Positions 27,420 through 37,339 of a DNA stretch of 64,000 bases are shown one piece after another. The notes below the pieces were generated by a model. That model worked only from the letters and a program-made list of their open reading frames with translations. It ran no database searches and was not told the DNA's origin. The first letter of the stretch is position 1, and every line of letters starts with the position of its first letter. Both the position numbers and the translations under genes were made by a program. The DNA comes from an uncultured Elioraea sp. (GTDB lineage: Bacteria; Pseudomonadota; Alphaproteobacteria; Acetobacterales; Acetobacteraceae), in contig CALFVI010000019.1 in the NCBI GenBank assembly GCA_937928775.1, positions 1 to 64,000 of the forward strand. Reading direction: 5' to 3'.

Positions 27420-28280
27420 ATGCCGGACACGCTTTCCCACGCCGAAACCTCTCGCGCTGCTCCCTCCCCCGCCGCAGCCGCCGACCGCCCACGAAGCACC
27501 GTCAGCGGCGGCACGGGTGGCGCGGGTGGTGCGGGCGACCCTCCGCTCCTGTCCATCGTGGTGCCGGTTCGCAACGAGGGGCCGAACATCGCGCCCCTGA
27601 TCGCGGAGATCCGCGCCGCCGTCGCCGGCCTCGGCCGCTACGAAATCGTGTATGTCGATGATGGGTCGACCGACGAGACCGCGGCAGAGCTCGCGCGTGA
27701 AGCTGCAATGGGCGACCTCGTGCGCCTGCGCCATCGCGTCTCCTGCGGCCAGAGTGCAGCCATCATCACCGGGGTGAAGGCCGCGCGCGGCGCCTGGATC
27801 GTCACCCTGGACGGAGACGGCCAGAACGACCCTGCCGACATCCCCCGCCTGTTCGCCCTCGCGCTCGCGGAAGCGCAGCAAAGCCCCTTGCCGCTGCTGA
27901 TCGTCGGGCACCGCGTCAGCCGCAAGGACACGCGGGTGAAGCGAATCGTCAGCTGGCTTGCCAATGGGGTGCGGGCGCGTTTGCTCGGCGATGCGACACC
28001 TGACACTGGCTGCGGGCTGAAGGTGTTCCGCCGCGCCGATTTCCTCGACCTCCCGCGCTTCGACCACATGCACCGTTTTCTGCCTGCCCTGTTTTTGCGC
28101 TCGGGCGGGCGCGTGCTGAGCGTGCCGGTGAACCATCGTCCGCGGGTGCGCGGTCGCTCGAACTACGGCGTGTTCGACCGCGCCTCCGTCGCGCTGTTCG
28201 ACCTGATCGGCGTGATGTGGCTCAAGAGGCGGGGTAAGCGACCCGAGGTCGAGGTGCTGCCGGGGCCTGAGCAGGCGTGA
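27420..28280 (+). CDS. GT2 family glycosyltransferase (dolichol-phosphate mannosyltransferase-like)
   Basis: The 286-residue product has a disordered N-terminus of about 40 residues, then a GT-A fold: 'LSIVVPVRNEGPNIAPLIAE', 'YEIVYVDDGSTDETAAEL', 'VTLDGDGQNDPADIPRLF' (the DxD-like motif) and 'TPDTGCGLKVFRRADF'. This set matches polyprenyl-phosphate sugar transferases. ATG 27420 is 168 bp from the divergent ctaA start. The stop overlaps the GTG of the next gene, so it is coupled to a VTT membrane protein. Confidence 0.92.
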   Translation: MPDTLSHAETSRAAPSPAAAADRPRSTVSGGTGGAGGAGDPPLLSIVVPVRNEGPNIAPLIAEIRAAVAGLGRYEIVYVDDGSTDETAAELAREAAMGDLVRLRHRVSCGQSAAIITGVKAARGAWIVTLDGDGQNDPADIPRLFALALAEAQQSPLPLLIVGHRVSRKDTRVKRIVSWLANGVRARLLGDATPDTGCGLKVFRRADFLDLPRFDHMHRFLPALFLRSGGRVLSVPVNHRPRVRGRSNYGVFDRASVALFDLIGVMWLKRRGKRPEVEVLPGPEQA

Positions 28281-29020
28281 GGTCGATCCTGCTTCGCTTA
28301 TGGAAGCCCGCGCTGCTTGCGGCCGGGCTTGTTCTGGCGGGTGTGGCGCTGCGTGAGGGGCAGGCGCAGGGCCTGCTCGAGCCGGGGGAACTCGACCGCA
28401 TGCTCGGGTTTTGGGGCCTGCCGCGCGGGCTCACCTTCGTCGCCCTTGGTGCGGCTGCCTGCGCCGTCGGCGTGCCGCGCCAGGCGGTCGCCTTCGCCGG
28501 CGGCACCGTCTTCGGCGCTCTCGTCGGCGCCCAGCTCGCGCTTCTCGCGATGCTGGTCGGCGCGGCGGCAAGCTTCTTCTATGCCCGCGCGATCGGGCGG
28601 GAGTGGGCGCGGCGGCGGCTCAAGGGCGGCTTCGCCCGCCTCGACCGGTTCCTCGCCGCCAATCCGTTCACCGCCACCCTCACGCTCCGCCTGCTGCCCG
28701 TCGGCAACAATCTCGCGCTGAACCTGCTCGCCGGCCTGTCCGGGATCCCCGCACTTCCGTTCTTCGCCGCCTCGGCTCTGGGCTATCTGCCGCAGACGGT
28801 GGTCTTTTCCCTTCTTGGGAAGGGGGTCAGGGTCGATGGTGCGGCGCAGATCGCGCTTGGGGTGACGCTGTTTGTCGCCTCAGGCGCGTTCGGGCTCATG
28901 CTGCTGCGGCGCCATCGGCTGGCGCAGGCGGTCGTGCCAGCGGAGCCGGACGACGTCCTTGCATCACCGACAGGGATGCCGAGGTATCGAGAGTTGACGC
29001 CCGGTGGGCCGGGGGCGTGA
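28277..29020 (+). CDS. TVP38/TMEM64 (VTT domain) membrane protein
   Basis: A 247-residue inner-membrane protein with a VTT/SNARE-associated (DedA-like) domain: 'AAACAVGVPRQAVAFAGGTV' and 'FTATLTLRLLPVGNNLALNL', with hydrophobic helices on both sides. Family members are thought to move lipids across membranes. It starts at GTG overlapping the glycosyltransferase stop, which suggests that the two act together, for example in handling a lipid-linked sugar; this is an inference. Confidence 0.88.
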   Translation: MRSILLRLWKPALLAAGLVLAGVALREGQAQGLLEPGELDRMLGFWGLPRGLTFVALGAAACAVGVPRQAVAFAGGTVFGALVGAQLALLAMLVGAAASFFYARAIGREWARRRLKGGFARLDRFLAANPFTATLTLRLLPVGNNLALNLLAGLSGIPALPFFAASALGYLPQTVVFSLLGKGVRVDGAAQIALGVTLFVASGAFGLMLLRRHRLAQAVVPAEPDDVLASPTGMPRYRELTPGGPGA

Positions 29021-29037
29021 GACGAGGAGAAGCGAGC

Positions 29038-30228
29038 ATGCAGACGGATGTGGCGATCGTCGGGGCAGGTCCTGCCGGACTGTCGCTCGCCGCCTGTCTC
29101 GCCGGCAGCGGGCTCGGGGTCGTGCTTGTCGAACGGTTGGCTGAGCCGGTGCTTGCCCGTCCGCCCTTCGATGGGCGCGAGATCGCGCTCAACCACACGT
29201 CGCAGACGCTGCTCAAGCGGCTTGGCGCTTGGGGGCGGCTCGGCGCGGAGGAAATCGCGCCGATTCGCGAGGCACGGGTGCTGAACGGGCACATGCCGCT
29301 CACTCTTCGCCTGTCGCCGCCCGAACGGGCGGGAGAGCCGCTGGGGTGGTTTGTGCCCAACCATGCCATTCGCCGAACCCTCTACGAAACGGTGGCCGAA
29401 CGGGGCGAGGCGCGATTCCTCTGTGGTCGGAAAGCGGTGGGGCTCGAGCTTGGGGGCGGTGAGGCGCGCCTCCTGCTCGATGACGGCAGCAGGATCGGCG
29501 CCCGCCTGATCGTGGCCGCCGACACGCGCTTCTCCGCGTTGCGGGAGCTCGCCGGGATCGCCGCCGATCGGCTCGACTTCGGCAAGACGATGATCGTCGC
29601 CCGCGTGGAGCACGAGAGGCCGAACGGTCGGGTGGCGACCGAGTGGTACGCGCATGGCTACACGATTGCCATGCTGCCGCTCGGCGATCATGTCGCCTCA
29701 GCTGTGCTCACCGTGTCGCCGGCTGAGGCCGAACGGCTGATGGCGCTGTGCGATGAGGAATACGGGGCGGAGGTGACTCGGCGCTACGAGGGCCGGCTTG
29801 GGAGGATGCGTCTTGTCTCCACCCGCCACCCCTATCCGCTCGTTGCGGTGCTTGCTCGGCGCTTTGTCGCCCGCCGCCTCGCCCTGATCGGCGACGCGGC
29901 GGTGGGCATGCACCCGACGACGGCGCACGGGTACAATCTCGGTCTCAGCGGCGCCTGGGCCTTGGCCGAGCGTCTGCGTGAAGCGGCCTCGCGCGGGGCC
30001 GACCCGGGTGGCGCGGGTACGCTGTTCGCCTACGCGGTGGCGCACCGGCGGGCAAGCCTGCCGATGTATTACGCGACCAACGCGATCGCCCGCCTCTATA
30101 CCGACGAACGGGCACCGGCCTTCCTGGCCCGCGCTGCGGTGTTAGCCGCCGGGGCGGCGATCGCTCCGGTGCGGCGTGCCATCGTGGCGCACCTGATGGC
30201 GCGTCCAGCGGCACTTGCTGCAGCTTGA
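29038..30228 (+). CDS. ubiM: FAD-dependent ubiquinone biosynthesis hydroxylase, UbiM-like
   Basis: This 396-residue flavoprotein belongs to the UbiH/UbiF/UbiI class that hydroxylates the ubiquinone ring. It has the FAD motif 'DVAIVGAGPAGLSLAACLAG' at the N-terminus and 'RRLALIGDAAVGMHPTTAHG' near residue 285. The phrase GMHPTTAHGYNLGL, instead of the IHPLAGQGLNLGL of UbiH/UbiF, is why I favour UbiM. ATG 29038 follows a GAGGAG site; the frame is open further upstream inside the VTT gene. Any UbiH-class assignment is safe; the UbiM subtype is less sure. Confidence 0.8.
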   Translation: MQTDVAIVGAGPAGLSLAACLAGSGLGVVLVERLAEPVLARPPFDGREIALNHTSQTLLKRLGAWGRLGAEEIAPIREARVLNGHMPLTLRLSPPERAGEPLGWFVPNHAIRRTLYETVAERGEARFLCGRKAVGLELGGGEARLLLDDGSRIGARLIVAADTRFSALRELAGIAADRLDFGKTMIVARVEHERPNGRVATEWYAHGYTIAMLPLGDHVASAVLTVSPAEAERLMALCDEEYGAEVTRRYEGRLGRMRLVSTRHPYPLVAVLARRFVARRLALIGDAAVGMHPTTAHGYNLGLSGAWALAERLREAASRGADPGGAGTLFAYAVAHRRASLPMYYATNAIARLYTDERAPAFLARAAVLAAGAAIAPVRRAIVAHLMARPAALAAA

Positions 30229-30324
30229 GCCTGCACGAGGCTTGGGAAAGCACGCGGCTGAACGCGGCCACCCTGCCCGCCCGGTGGACGTGCGCCTCTG
30301 AGGCGCGCCTGGCGTCACGCGCGG

Positions 30325-30594
30325 TCAGTGCAGGGTGAACTGTCCGTCGGCGTAGCGCAGTTCGGCGCCCTGGATCAGCCCTGCCGTCGCCACCGTCACG
30401 GAATGCAGCCTGCCCTCGATCTCGCGCTGCCAGAAGGCGAGAAAGCGGTTCAGTTCTGGGAAATGGGGCGCGAGGTCGAGGTTCTGCCAGATGAAGGTCT
30501 GCAGCAGAGAGGGATGGTCTGGCAGATAGTAGAGGATTTTCGCCGTGGTCAGGCGATAACCGATCAGCTGCCTTTCGATCGCCGAGTGGGGCAT
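30325..30594 (-). CDS. usg: Usg family protein
   Basis: An 89-residue cytoplasmic protein matching the alphaproteobacterial Usg family: 'RQLIGYRLTTAKILYYLPDH', 'LLQTFIWQNLDLAPHFPEL' and 'NRFLAFWQREIEGRLHSV'. The family has no assigned function. It is divergent from groES and stands alone; the 282 bp between them hold the groES promoter and operator. Confidence 0.85.
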   Translation of the reverse strand: MPHSAIERQLIGYRLTTAKILYYLPDHPSLLQTFIWQNLDLAPHFPELNRFLAFWQREIEGRLHSVTVATAGLIQGAELRYADGQFTLH

Positions 30595-30749
30595 TCGTTG
30601 TCGGTCTCCGTCTCTGTTGTCGTGCCGTCTGAGGTGGCGAGTCCTCCGCGTGAACGTGTCGGAACGATGACACGAGATTGCGAAACGACCAATTAAAATT
30701 GTGTGGAATCAGAGATTTGGCAGCGGGCATCGGCGAGTGCTGCTGGGGG

Positions 30750-30778
30750 TTGACGGACAGCGGAGACGGTCTTAGATC
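30750..30778 (+). promoter_or_regulatory. Sigma-70-type promoter of groES-groEL
   Basis: TTGACG (30750-30755) and TAGATC (30773-30778) are separated by 17 bases, a good housekeeping promoter. The predicted start falls within the CIRCE element just downstream. Confidence 0.7.
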
Positions 30779-30779
30779 G

Positions 30780-30806
30780 TTGGCACTCGCGGACGGGGAG
30801 TGCTAA
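30780..30806. promoter_or_regulatory. CIRCE operator (HrcA site)
   Basis: TTGGCACTC-N9-GAGTGCTAA matches the CIRCE consensus TTAGCACTC-N9-GAGTGCTAA with one change in the left arm. It lies at the predicted transcript start, about 70 bp before groES, so HrcA should repress this operon in the absence of stress. Confidence 0.95.
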
Positions 30807-30876
30807 CAGCGGTGGCGCCACCGCCCGCTCCCCGGCGAGATCGCAACCTGACGTTGGCAAGCCACGGAGACGATCG

Positions 30877-31191
30877 ATGAAGTTCCGTCCCCTGCACGAT
30901 CGGGTGGTGGTGAAGCGCGTCTCGGCGGAGGAGAAGACCGCCGGCGGCATCATCATTCCCGACACCGCGAAGGAGAAGCCCCAGGAGGGTGAGGTGATTG
31001 CGGTCGGCCCCGGTGCCCGCAACGAGAAGGGCGAGATCGTCCCGCTTGAGGTGAAAGTCGGCGACCGCGTCCTGTTCGGCAAGTGGTCCGGCACCGAGGT
31101 GAAGATCGACGGCGAAGAGCTCCTGATCATGAAGGAGTCCGACATCATGGGCATCCTCGACGATGCCCAGGCCAAGAAGAAGGCGGCCTGA
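30877..31191 (+). CDS. groES: Co-chaperonin GroES
   Basis: The 104-residue GroES caps the GroEL chamber. '[20 protein letters not shown]' and the mobile-loop segment '[20 protein letters not shown]' are standard, as is '[20 protein letters not shown]'. groEL follows 62 bp downstream in the same CIRCE-controlled operon. Confidence 0.98.
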   Translation: MKFRPLHDRVVVKRVSAEEKTAGGIIIPDTAKEKPQEGEVIAVGPGARNEKGEIVPLEVKVGDRVLFGKWSGTEVKIDGEELLIMKESDIMGILDDAQAKKKAA

Positions 31192-31247
31192 GCGGTTCGC
31201 CATCACGCCTCAGACCACTCTCTCCAAACACGGAACGGAATAGGTAG

Positions 31248-32891
<1,644 letters not shown>

Positions 32892-32922
32892 TCGCCCGCA
32901 ACTGCCTGACGCGGTTGCAAGA

Positions 32923-32948
32923 TGGGGGCGCCTTCCGGGGCGCCCCCA
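32923..32948 (+). terminator. Hairpin after groEL
   Basis: TGGGGGCGCC pairs perfectly with GGCGCCCCCA around TTCCGG, 31 bp after the groEL stop. No T-run follows, so it may be a terminator of the U-poor type or a 3' stabiliser. Confidence 0.6.
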
Positions 32949-33139
32949 ATGTACTCGGCTCCCCCTTCGCACCGCCCACGCTTGACCGCGACCGCCGAAC
33001 CTGCGCCTACTCAGCTCCGCAATCGCGTTTGGCTCGCCTTGGCTTCCCGCACGTCCGGGTTCGCTTGGCTGACGAAGACCGGTTGTCGGCACGGGGCACT
33101 TCCGCCCTGCGCCAACGTGCAAAAGCAAAGGAGGGCCTC

Positions 33140-33343
33140 ATGGCCACTGGCACTGTAAAGTGGTTCAACGCGACGAAGGGCTACGGCTTCATCGTCCCTG
33201 ATGACGGCGGCAAGGACGTGTTCGTCCACATCACCGCCGTCCAGGCGGCAGGCCTGCGCGGCCTGAACGAGGGACAGAAGGTGAGCTTCGAAGTCTCGAT
33301 GGAGCGCGGCAAGCCTGCCGCCGGGATGCTGCGCGTGATCTGA
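33140..33343 (+). CDS. Cold-shock domain protein (CspA family)
   Basis: A 67-residue single-stranded nucleic-acid-binding protein with RNP1 'KGYGFIVPD' and RNP2 'DVFVHITAV'. The start '[18 protein letters not shown]' is typical. ATG 33140 has an AAAGGAGGG ribosome site; the frame is open upstream but that part has no family pattern. About 190 bp separate it from the groEL hairpin, room for the long 5' leader often found on csp transcripts. A terminator follows. Confidence 0.95.
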   Translation: MATGTVKWFNATKGYGFIVPDDGGKDVFVHITAVQAAGLRGLNEGQKVSFEVSMERGKPAAGMLRVI

Positions 33344-33366
33344 GCGCGATTTCCTGCCATGACGAG

Positions 33367-33396
33367 GGGGCGGGGCCGCTCAGTCCCGCCCCTTTT
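33367..33396 (+). terminator. Rho-independent terminator of the csp gene
   Basis: GGGGCGGG pairs with CCCGCCCC around a 10-base loop and is followed by TTTT, 24 bp after the csp stop. Confidence 0.85.
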
Positions 33397-33532
33397 CACT
33401 TTGAGGTTGCGGCCAACTCGCTCGCTGTACGAGCCTCCTGGCAGTCGTCGGCACACCGGAACGCAAAAATCCGGGCCACGAAAGCGGCGCGGGCGACAGA
33501 AAAGAAACGACACCGGGAGGAGGGGCGTGGCC

Positions 33533-34513
33533 ATGTCGGTCGTCTCGCGTCGCTCTCTCTTGCAAGGCGGCTTAGCTGCAATCTTTGCGAAGCGCGCCTG
33601 GGGAGGGATCCTTTGGCCAACCGCACCCGTTCGCCTCGTGGTCCCGTTCGGTGCCGGCGGCGCGATCGATACCCTCGCGCGAACCCTCGCGAACGTCTTT
33701 CCTGCATACTCCAACGGCCAGCCTATTGTCGTCGAGAACCGCTCAGGTGCCGGCGGGACAATTGCCGGTCTGTTCGTTGCACAATCCCGCCCAGATGGAC
33801 ATACGCTGATGGTGGCCGATCTCGGTGCGAACGCGATCGGCAAAATGTTGCAACCGACCTTAGCCTACGATCCTGTGACGGCTTTCACGCCGATCACTCA
33901 CCTCGTCAACCTGCCGCTGGTGCTGGTCGTCCGCGCCGACTCTCGGTTTCACAGCCTCAGTCAACTCGTTGCTTGGGCGCATGAAGCGCCTGGCCGCCTC
34001 ACTTACGCATCGGCTGGCGTCGGCAATGTTTCCCATCTCGTGGTCGAATTGCTCGCCCAGCGGGCCGGAGTCCAGGTTACAGCCGTGCACTACCGCTCCG
34101 GTGCGGACGTCATCCGCGCCGTGCTCGCCGGCGAGACCGAGTTTGCTTTCCCATCGGTCTCAACTGCACTGCCCTTTGTGCACGACGGCAAAGCGCGAGC
34201 CCTCGCCGTCGCCTCGGCAAATCCGGTCGCTGTCTTGCCAGAGGTGCGTCCCGTCGCCGATCTCATACCGGGCTTCGACGTCATGATTTGGCACGGAATC
34301 GTTGGTCCTGCCGGCATGAAGCCCGATCTTGTCGCTCGCATCGACGAAGTCTTCCGAGCCATGGTGACGAGGCCGGAGGTTCGCAGCTTCGTTGAAACTC
34401 GGCAGGCCGGGGAGGTTGTTGCTGCCGGACCAGACGCGTTCGCCGCTTTCATCACTCGGCAGATCGAACTCTGGGCGCCTTTGATCAAGACACGGGGACT
34501 TCGCGCCGAGTGA
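33533..34513 (+). CDS. Tripartite tricarboxylate transporter substrate-binding protein (Bug/TctC family)
   Basis: A 326-residue periplasmic binding protein. A twin-arginine type signal (SRRSLLQGGLAAIF) precedes the mature start 'PVRLVVPFGAGGAIDTLART', and 'VENRSGAGGTIAG', 'TYASAGVGNVSHL' and 'HYRSGADVIRAVLAGETEFA' are Bug-family features. ATG 33533 lies about 10 bases after GGAGGAGG; GTG 33527 is an alternative. No TctA or TctB membrane subunit is nearby, so it is an orphan receptor. The ligand is unknown, but the next gene encodes a carboxylate-cleaving enzyme. Confidence 0.9.
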   Translation: MSVVSRRSLLQGGLAAIFAKRAWGGILWPTAPVRLVVPFGAGGAIDTLARTLANVFPAYSNGQPIVVENRSGAGGTIAGLFVAQSRPDGHTLMVADLGANAIGKMLQPTLAYDPVTAFTPITHLVNLPLVLVVRADSRFHSLSQLVAWAHEAPGRLTYASAGVGNVSHLVVELLAQRAGVQVTAVHYRSGADVIRAVLAGETEFAFPSVSTALPFVHDGKARALAVASANPVAVLPEVRPVADLIPGFDVMIWHGIVGPAGMKPDLVARIDEVFRAMVTRPEVRSFVETRQAGEVVAAGPDAFAAFITRQIELWAPLIKTRGLRAE

Positions 34514-34963
34514 AACGCCAAACGACGAATCATCGCTGCCCGAGCTAGCTTGCCACCTGACGTCTTGTGCCGCTTTGAAAAGGTTAGCGATCAAGCCTAA
34601 CAACACATGGGCGCACGTCACCTCAGCGCAGGCCTGTGGTGTGAGACAGGAGCTTTCTGCGTGATTACCGACCATTGTGTCGTCATCTTGGACGGGACGT
34701 CACTGTAGATGGGGCTTGGGCGATGGTTGCACTGCGTTTACCCACACCTTTGCGCAAGAATGCCAAAGCTTTCAGACGCGAAGTCACGCTCGTGGACGAC
34801 GCATGTGCGCACCCCAAGCATCGCGTGCGTAAACTGCTCGCTGTCGGCTTGAAGCCGCTCTACTGGCAACAGCAGGCGAAGTATGCACCACAAATCCGCA
34901 TCTCTAGCTCAGTAGAGGGCAAAAACGCGCGCAGCCTGATTGTCGGTTAGGAGGCGAATCATC
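34514..34963. other. 450-bp gap between tctC-like and lyase genes
   Basis: Base composition is visibly less GC-rich than in the flanking core genes. One open frame (34675-34950, plus strand) could encode 91 residues but shows no recognisable pattern and overlaps the next gene, so I do not call it. A degraded gene is possible. Confidence 0.4.
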
Positions 34964-35845
34964 TTGGCTAGTTCTGCACTTCGACTAGCGCTGAAAGAGC
35001 GGCGCTTCATTGTTGCTCCTGGTGTGTTTGATCTCATTTCGGCAAAAATCGCTGACGGCCTGGGCTTCGCATGCCTCTATGGCACCGGTTTCGGGGTCGT
35101 TGCATCCAGCTTCGGCCTACCGGACGCGGGCCTTGCGACGTACACTGAGATGGTTGCGCGAATGGGAGCAATCGCACGCGGCGTGCGGACACCGCTGATT
35201 GCCGATGCAGACACGGGATACGGCGGACTTCTCAATGTTCGTCGCACCGTTGAGGGTTACGAAGAGGCCGGCATCAGTGGCATACAGCTTGAGGATCAGG
35301 AGATGCCCAAGCGATGCGGCCACACGCCTGGGCGGCGGGTCATCCCCGCCGAAGAGATGGTGCTAAAAATCCGCGTGGCGGTGGAGACGAGACGCAGCGA
35401 GGACTTTCTCATCGTTGCGCGTACAGATGCGCGCGCCACACTCGGTCTTGCGGAAGCGATCCGGCGCGGCCGGCTTTATGCAGCAGCAGGGGCCGACGTG
35501 ATTTTTGTCGAAAGTCCAGAAAGCGAAGAGGAACTTGCCGCTATTGCGCAAGCTATTGATGCACCGTTGCTCGCCAACATGGTCGAGGGCGGGCGGACAC
35601 CAATCTTGCCGGCCAAACGTCTGCAGGAGCTTGGCTACGCGATCGCAATCTATCCCGCGATCGGTTTTCTTGCTGCTGCCCAGGCCCTCGAGCGCGTCTA
35701 TACTTACTTGCGTGAAGTCGGCGACACTCTGGCTTTGGGCGAACCCTATGGTTTTCGGCGGATGACCGAACTGATGGGCTTCCCTGACGTATGGGCTTTC
35801 GAGGCACGCTGGGCGCGAGAGGATCGCCGACCCATCGACCACTAA
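34964..35845 (+). CDS. Isocitrate lyase/PEP mutase family enzyme
   Basis: A 293-residue TIM-barrel enzyme that should cleave or rearrange a small carboxylate or phosphonate. Key motifs are 'PLIADADTGYGGLLNVRRTV' with the metal-binding aspartates and 'QLEDQEMPKRCGH', the family signature holding the catalytic cysteine. The start is TTG 34964, because TAGGAGGCG lies about 9 bases before it and no ATG is nearby; the frame is also open from TTG 34940. The methylisocitrate lyase, oxaloacetate decarboxylase and carboxyphosphonate mutase subtypes cannot be separated here. It follows a TctC-type receptor, a common pairing. Confidence 0.88.
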   Translation: MASSALRLALKERRFIVAPGVFDLISAKIADGLGFACLYGTGFGVVASSFGLPDAGLATYTEMVARMGAIARGVRTPLIADADTGYGGLLNVRRTVEGYEEAGISGIQLEDQEMPKRCGHTPGRRVIPAEEMVLKIRVAVETRRSEDFLIVARTDARATLGLAEAIRRGRLYAAAGADVIFVESPESEEELAAIAQAIDAPLLANMVEGGRTPILPAKRLQELGYAIAIYPAIGFLAAAQALERVYTYLREVGDTLALGEPYGFRRMTELMGFPDVWAFEARWAREDRRPIDH

Positions 35846-36011
35846 AAAAGGCCCTCTCTCGCGTCGTTCCCTCCGCATCAGCCGTCCTAGCGCTGGCGGA
35901 GATGGTGAGAAAAAATTTTGGTCGGCTTTCCTCTGCGCAATGGCAGCCATCGTCTCGCTAGTGGCGCACACATGCAAGCATCCCTCGTTTCGTACACGCT
36001 CTGGTGGCAAC

Positions 36012-37031
36012 ATGGAGACGACCCCACTCACTGCCTCGCCAGCCAAACATTGGCTCGCAGCGCGATGGCGCTGGTATCGGTACAAGCTTGGCCTCCTCGC
36101 GGACCGAACCTTCCCACCGCTCGAGCGATTCCGCGAACGCCAGCGTTTGATCACACACTACACCCGCGCGCACGGCAAACCGCCACGGCTTGATCCGCCC
36201 ACCACCTTCAACGAGAAGATCATCGCAGCGAGCCTGGCCGACCGCCACCCTCTCCTTGCCCTCTGCTCAGACAAGATCGCGGTGCGCGCTTACGTTGCGG
36301 CCCGCATCGGGGAGGAGTGGGTGCTGCCGCTTCTTGGCGCGTGGTGGCGCGCCGAAGACGTTGACTGGGACGCTCTGCCCGATGCCTTCGTGCTCAAGCC
36401 CTCGCACAGCTCCGGCCAGATCCTGAAGGTGGACAACAAGGCCAGGCTCGATCACACCCACACCATCGCGACGTTGCACGGCTGGCTCGCCATCGACTAC
36501 TACCGCCAGGGGCCAGGCGAGTGGCGCTACCGCGACATTCCACCGCGCATCCTCGCCGAACCTTTGCTCCCCAACGCGCCGGATGGCGGTTCGCCGCCTG
36601 ACGTCAAGGTCTTCATGTTCGAAGGTGAGCCGTTGGTGATGCAGGTGATGGGCGGGCGGCATCGCGCCCCAGACGCGGACGTTGCGGCCTCCTGGTTCGA
36701 TTGCCGCACTCTTGCCTTCCTGCCAATTCGGCAGAAACGACGGCAACATTTCGTAACAACACTTCCGCCCGAGATCGACCTCGACACTCTCTTCCGGCTC
36801 TGTCGCGCGCTTGCCGCGGACTTCCACCAGGTGCGGGTCGATTTCCTGCTCGCTGGCAGCAGGCTATGGTTCACGGAACTCACCTTCACCGATTTTGCCG
36901 GGTGTGCGACGTTCGATCCGCCAGAGTGGGATGAGCGCCTCGGCGCAGCCTGGCCGCTGCGCAATGGCCAAGCCTACTTTGTCAGACCCGGCGTGCCTGC
37001 CCCAACCGACTATCCGCCGCGACGGACCTGA
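36012..37031 (+). CDS. TupA-like ATP-grasp protein
   Basis: The 339-residue product resembles the TupA-like ATP-grasp family, often found in capsule and surface polysaccharide loci. Features are 'RLDPPTTFNEKIIAASLADR', 'LCSDKIAVRAYVAARIGEEW', 'DAFVLKPSHSSGQILKV' (ATP-grasp lysine region) and 'VRVDFLLAGSRLWFTELTFT' near the C-terminus (metal-binding acidic residues). ATG 36012 is preferred to an upstream ATG at 35940 whose 24 extra codons look non-conserved. No other polysaccharide gene is nearby. Its tail overlaps a possible minus-strand ORF. Confidence 0.85.
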   Translation: METTPLTASPAKHWLAARWRWYRYKLGLLADRTFPPLERFRERQRLITHYTRAHGKPPRLDPPTTFNEKIIAASLADRHPLLALCSDKIAVRAYVAARIGEEWVLPLLGAWWRAEDVDWDALPDAFVLKPSHSSGQILKVDNKARLDHTHTIATLHGWLAIDYYRQGPGEWRYRDIPPRILAEPLLPNAPDGGSPPDVKVFMFEGEPLVMQVMGGRHRAPDADVAASWFDCRTLAFLPIRQKRRQHFVTTLPPEIDLDTLFRLCRALAADFHQVRVDFLLAGSRLWFTELTFTDFAGCATFDPPEWDERLGAAWPLRNGQAYFVRPGVPAPTDYPPRRT

Positions 37032-37332
37032 GCCGCCCTCGACACCGCGCTGCGCGACACGGGCAGTGCCGCGCCTGCCGCGTCCGCGCGCCGCCCTCGA
37101 TTGCCGCCGCCTCCAGCCAATCCACCTCGAGGCAATGGCGGATCAGCTCCAGCAGCCGAAGCTCCTCCTGCGCGGCAGATCGGTCCGCTGCCGCCACCTC
37201 GACCGCGACGGCATCGGCCGTCTCGCGCAGCCTCTTGGGCAGGGCGTTCGCGATCACGCCAGCGCCTTGTCGAGCCCGCCTCGACCATGCCCCAACAGCT
37301 TCCGCATGCGGCGGAGCTGACCGCCGATGCAT
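36982..37332 (-). CDS. Possible small protein downstream of dinG
   Basis: This frame could encode 116 residues starting 7 bp after the helicase stop. Its middle ('LPKRLRETADAVAVEVAAAD', then 'AAQEELRLLELIRHCLEVDW') reads like a genuine helical protein, while the Arg-rich C-terminal tail overlaps the ATP-grasp gene by 50 bp and looks less natural. In a neighbouring frame 'MRKLLGHGRGGLDKALA' also looks protein-like, so a frameshift inside a real gene is possible. No function can be suggested. Confidence 0.4.
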   Translation of the reverse strand: MHRRSAPPHAEAVGAWSRRARQGAGVIANALPKRLRETADAVAVEVAAADRSAAQEELRLLELIRHCLEVDWLEAAAIEGGARTRQARHCPCRAARCRGRLRSVAADSRLGQARRV

Positions 37333-37339
37333 CTCTGCC

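Noticed and set aside
34675-34950. 91-codon open frame before the lyase gene
   Set aside because: No family pattern, no good ribosome site, and it runs into the upstream alternative start of the lyase frame.
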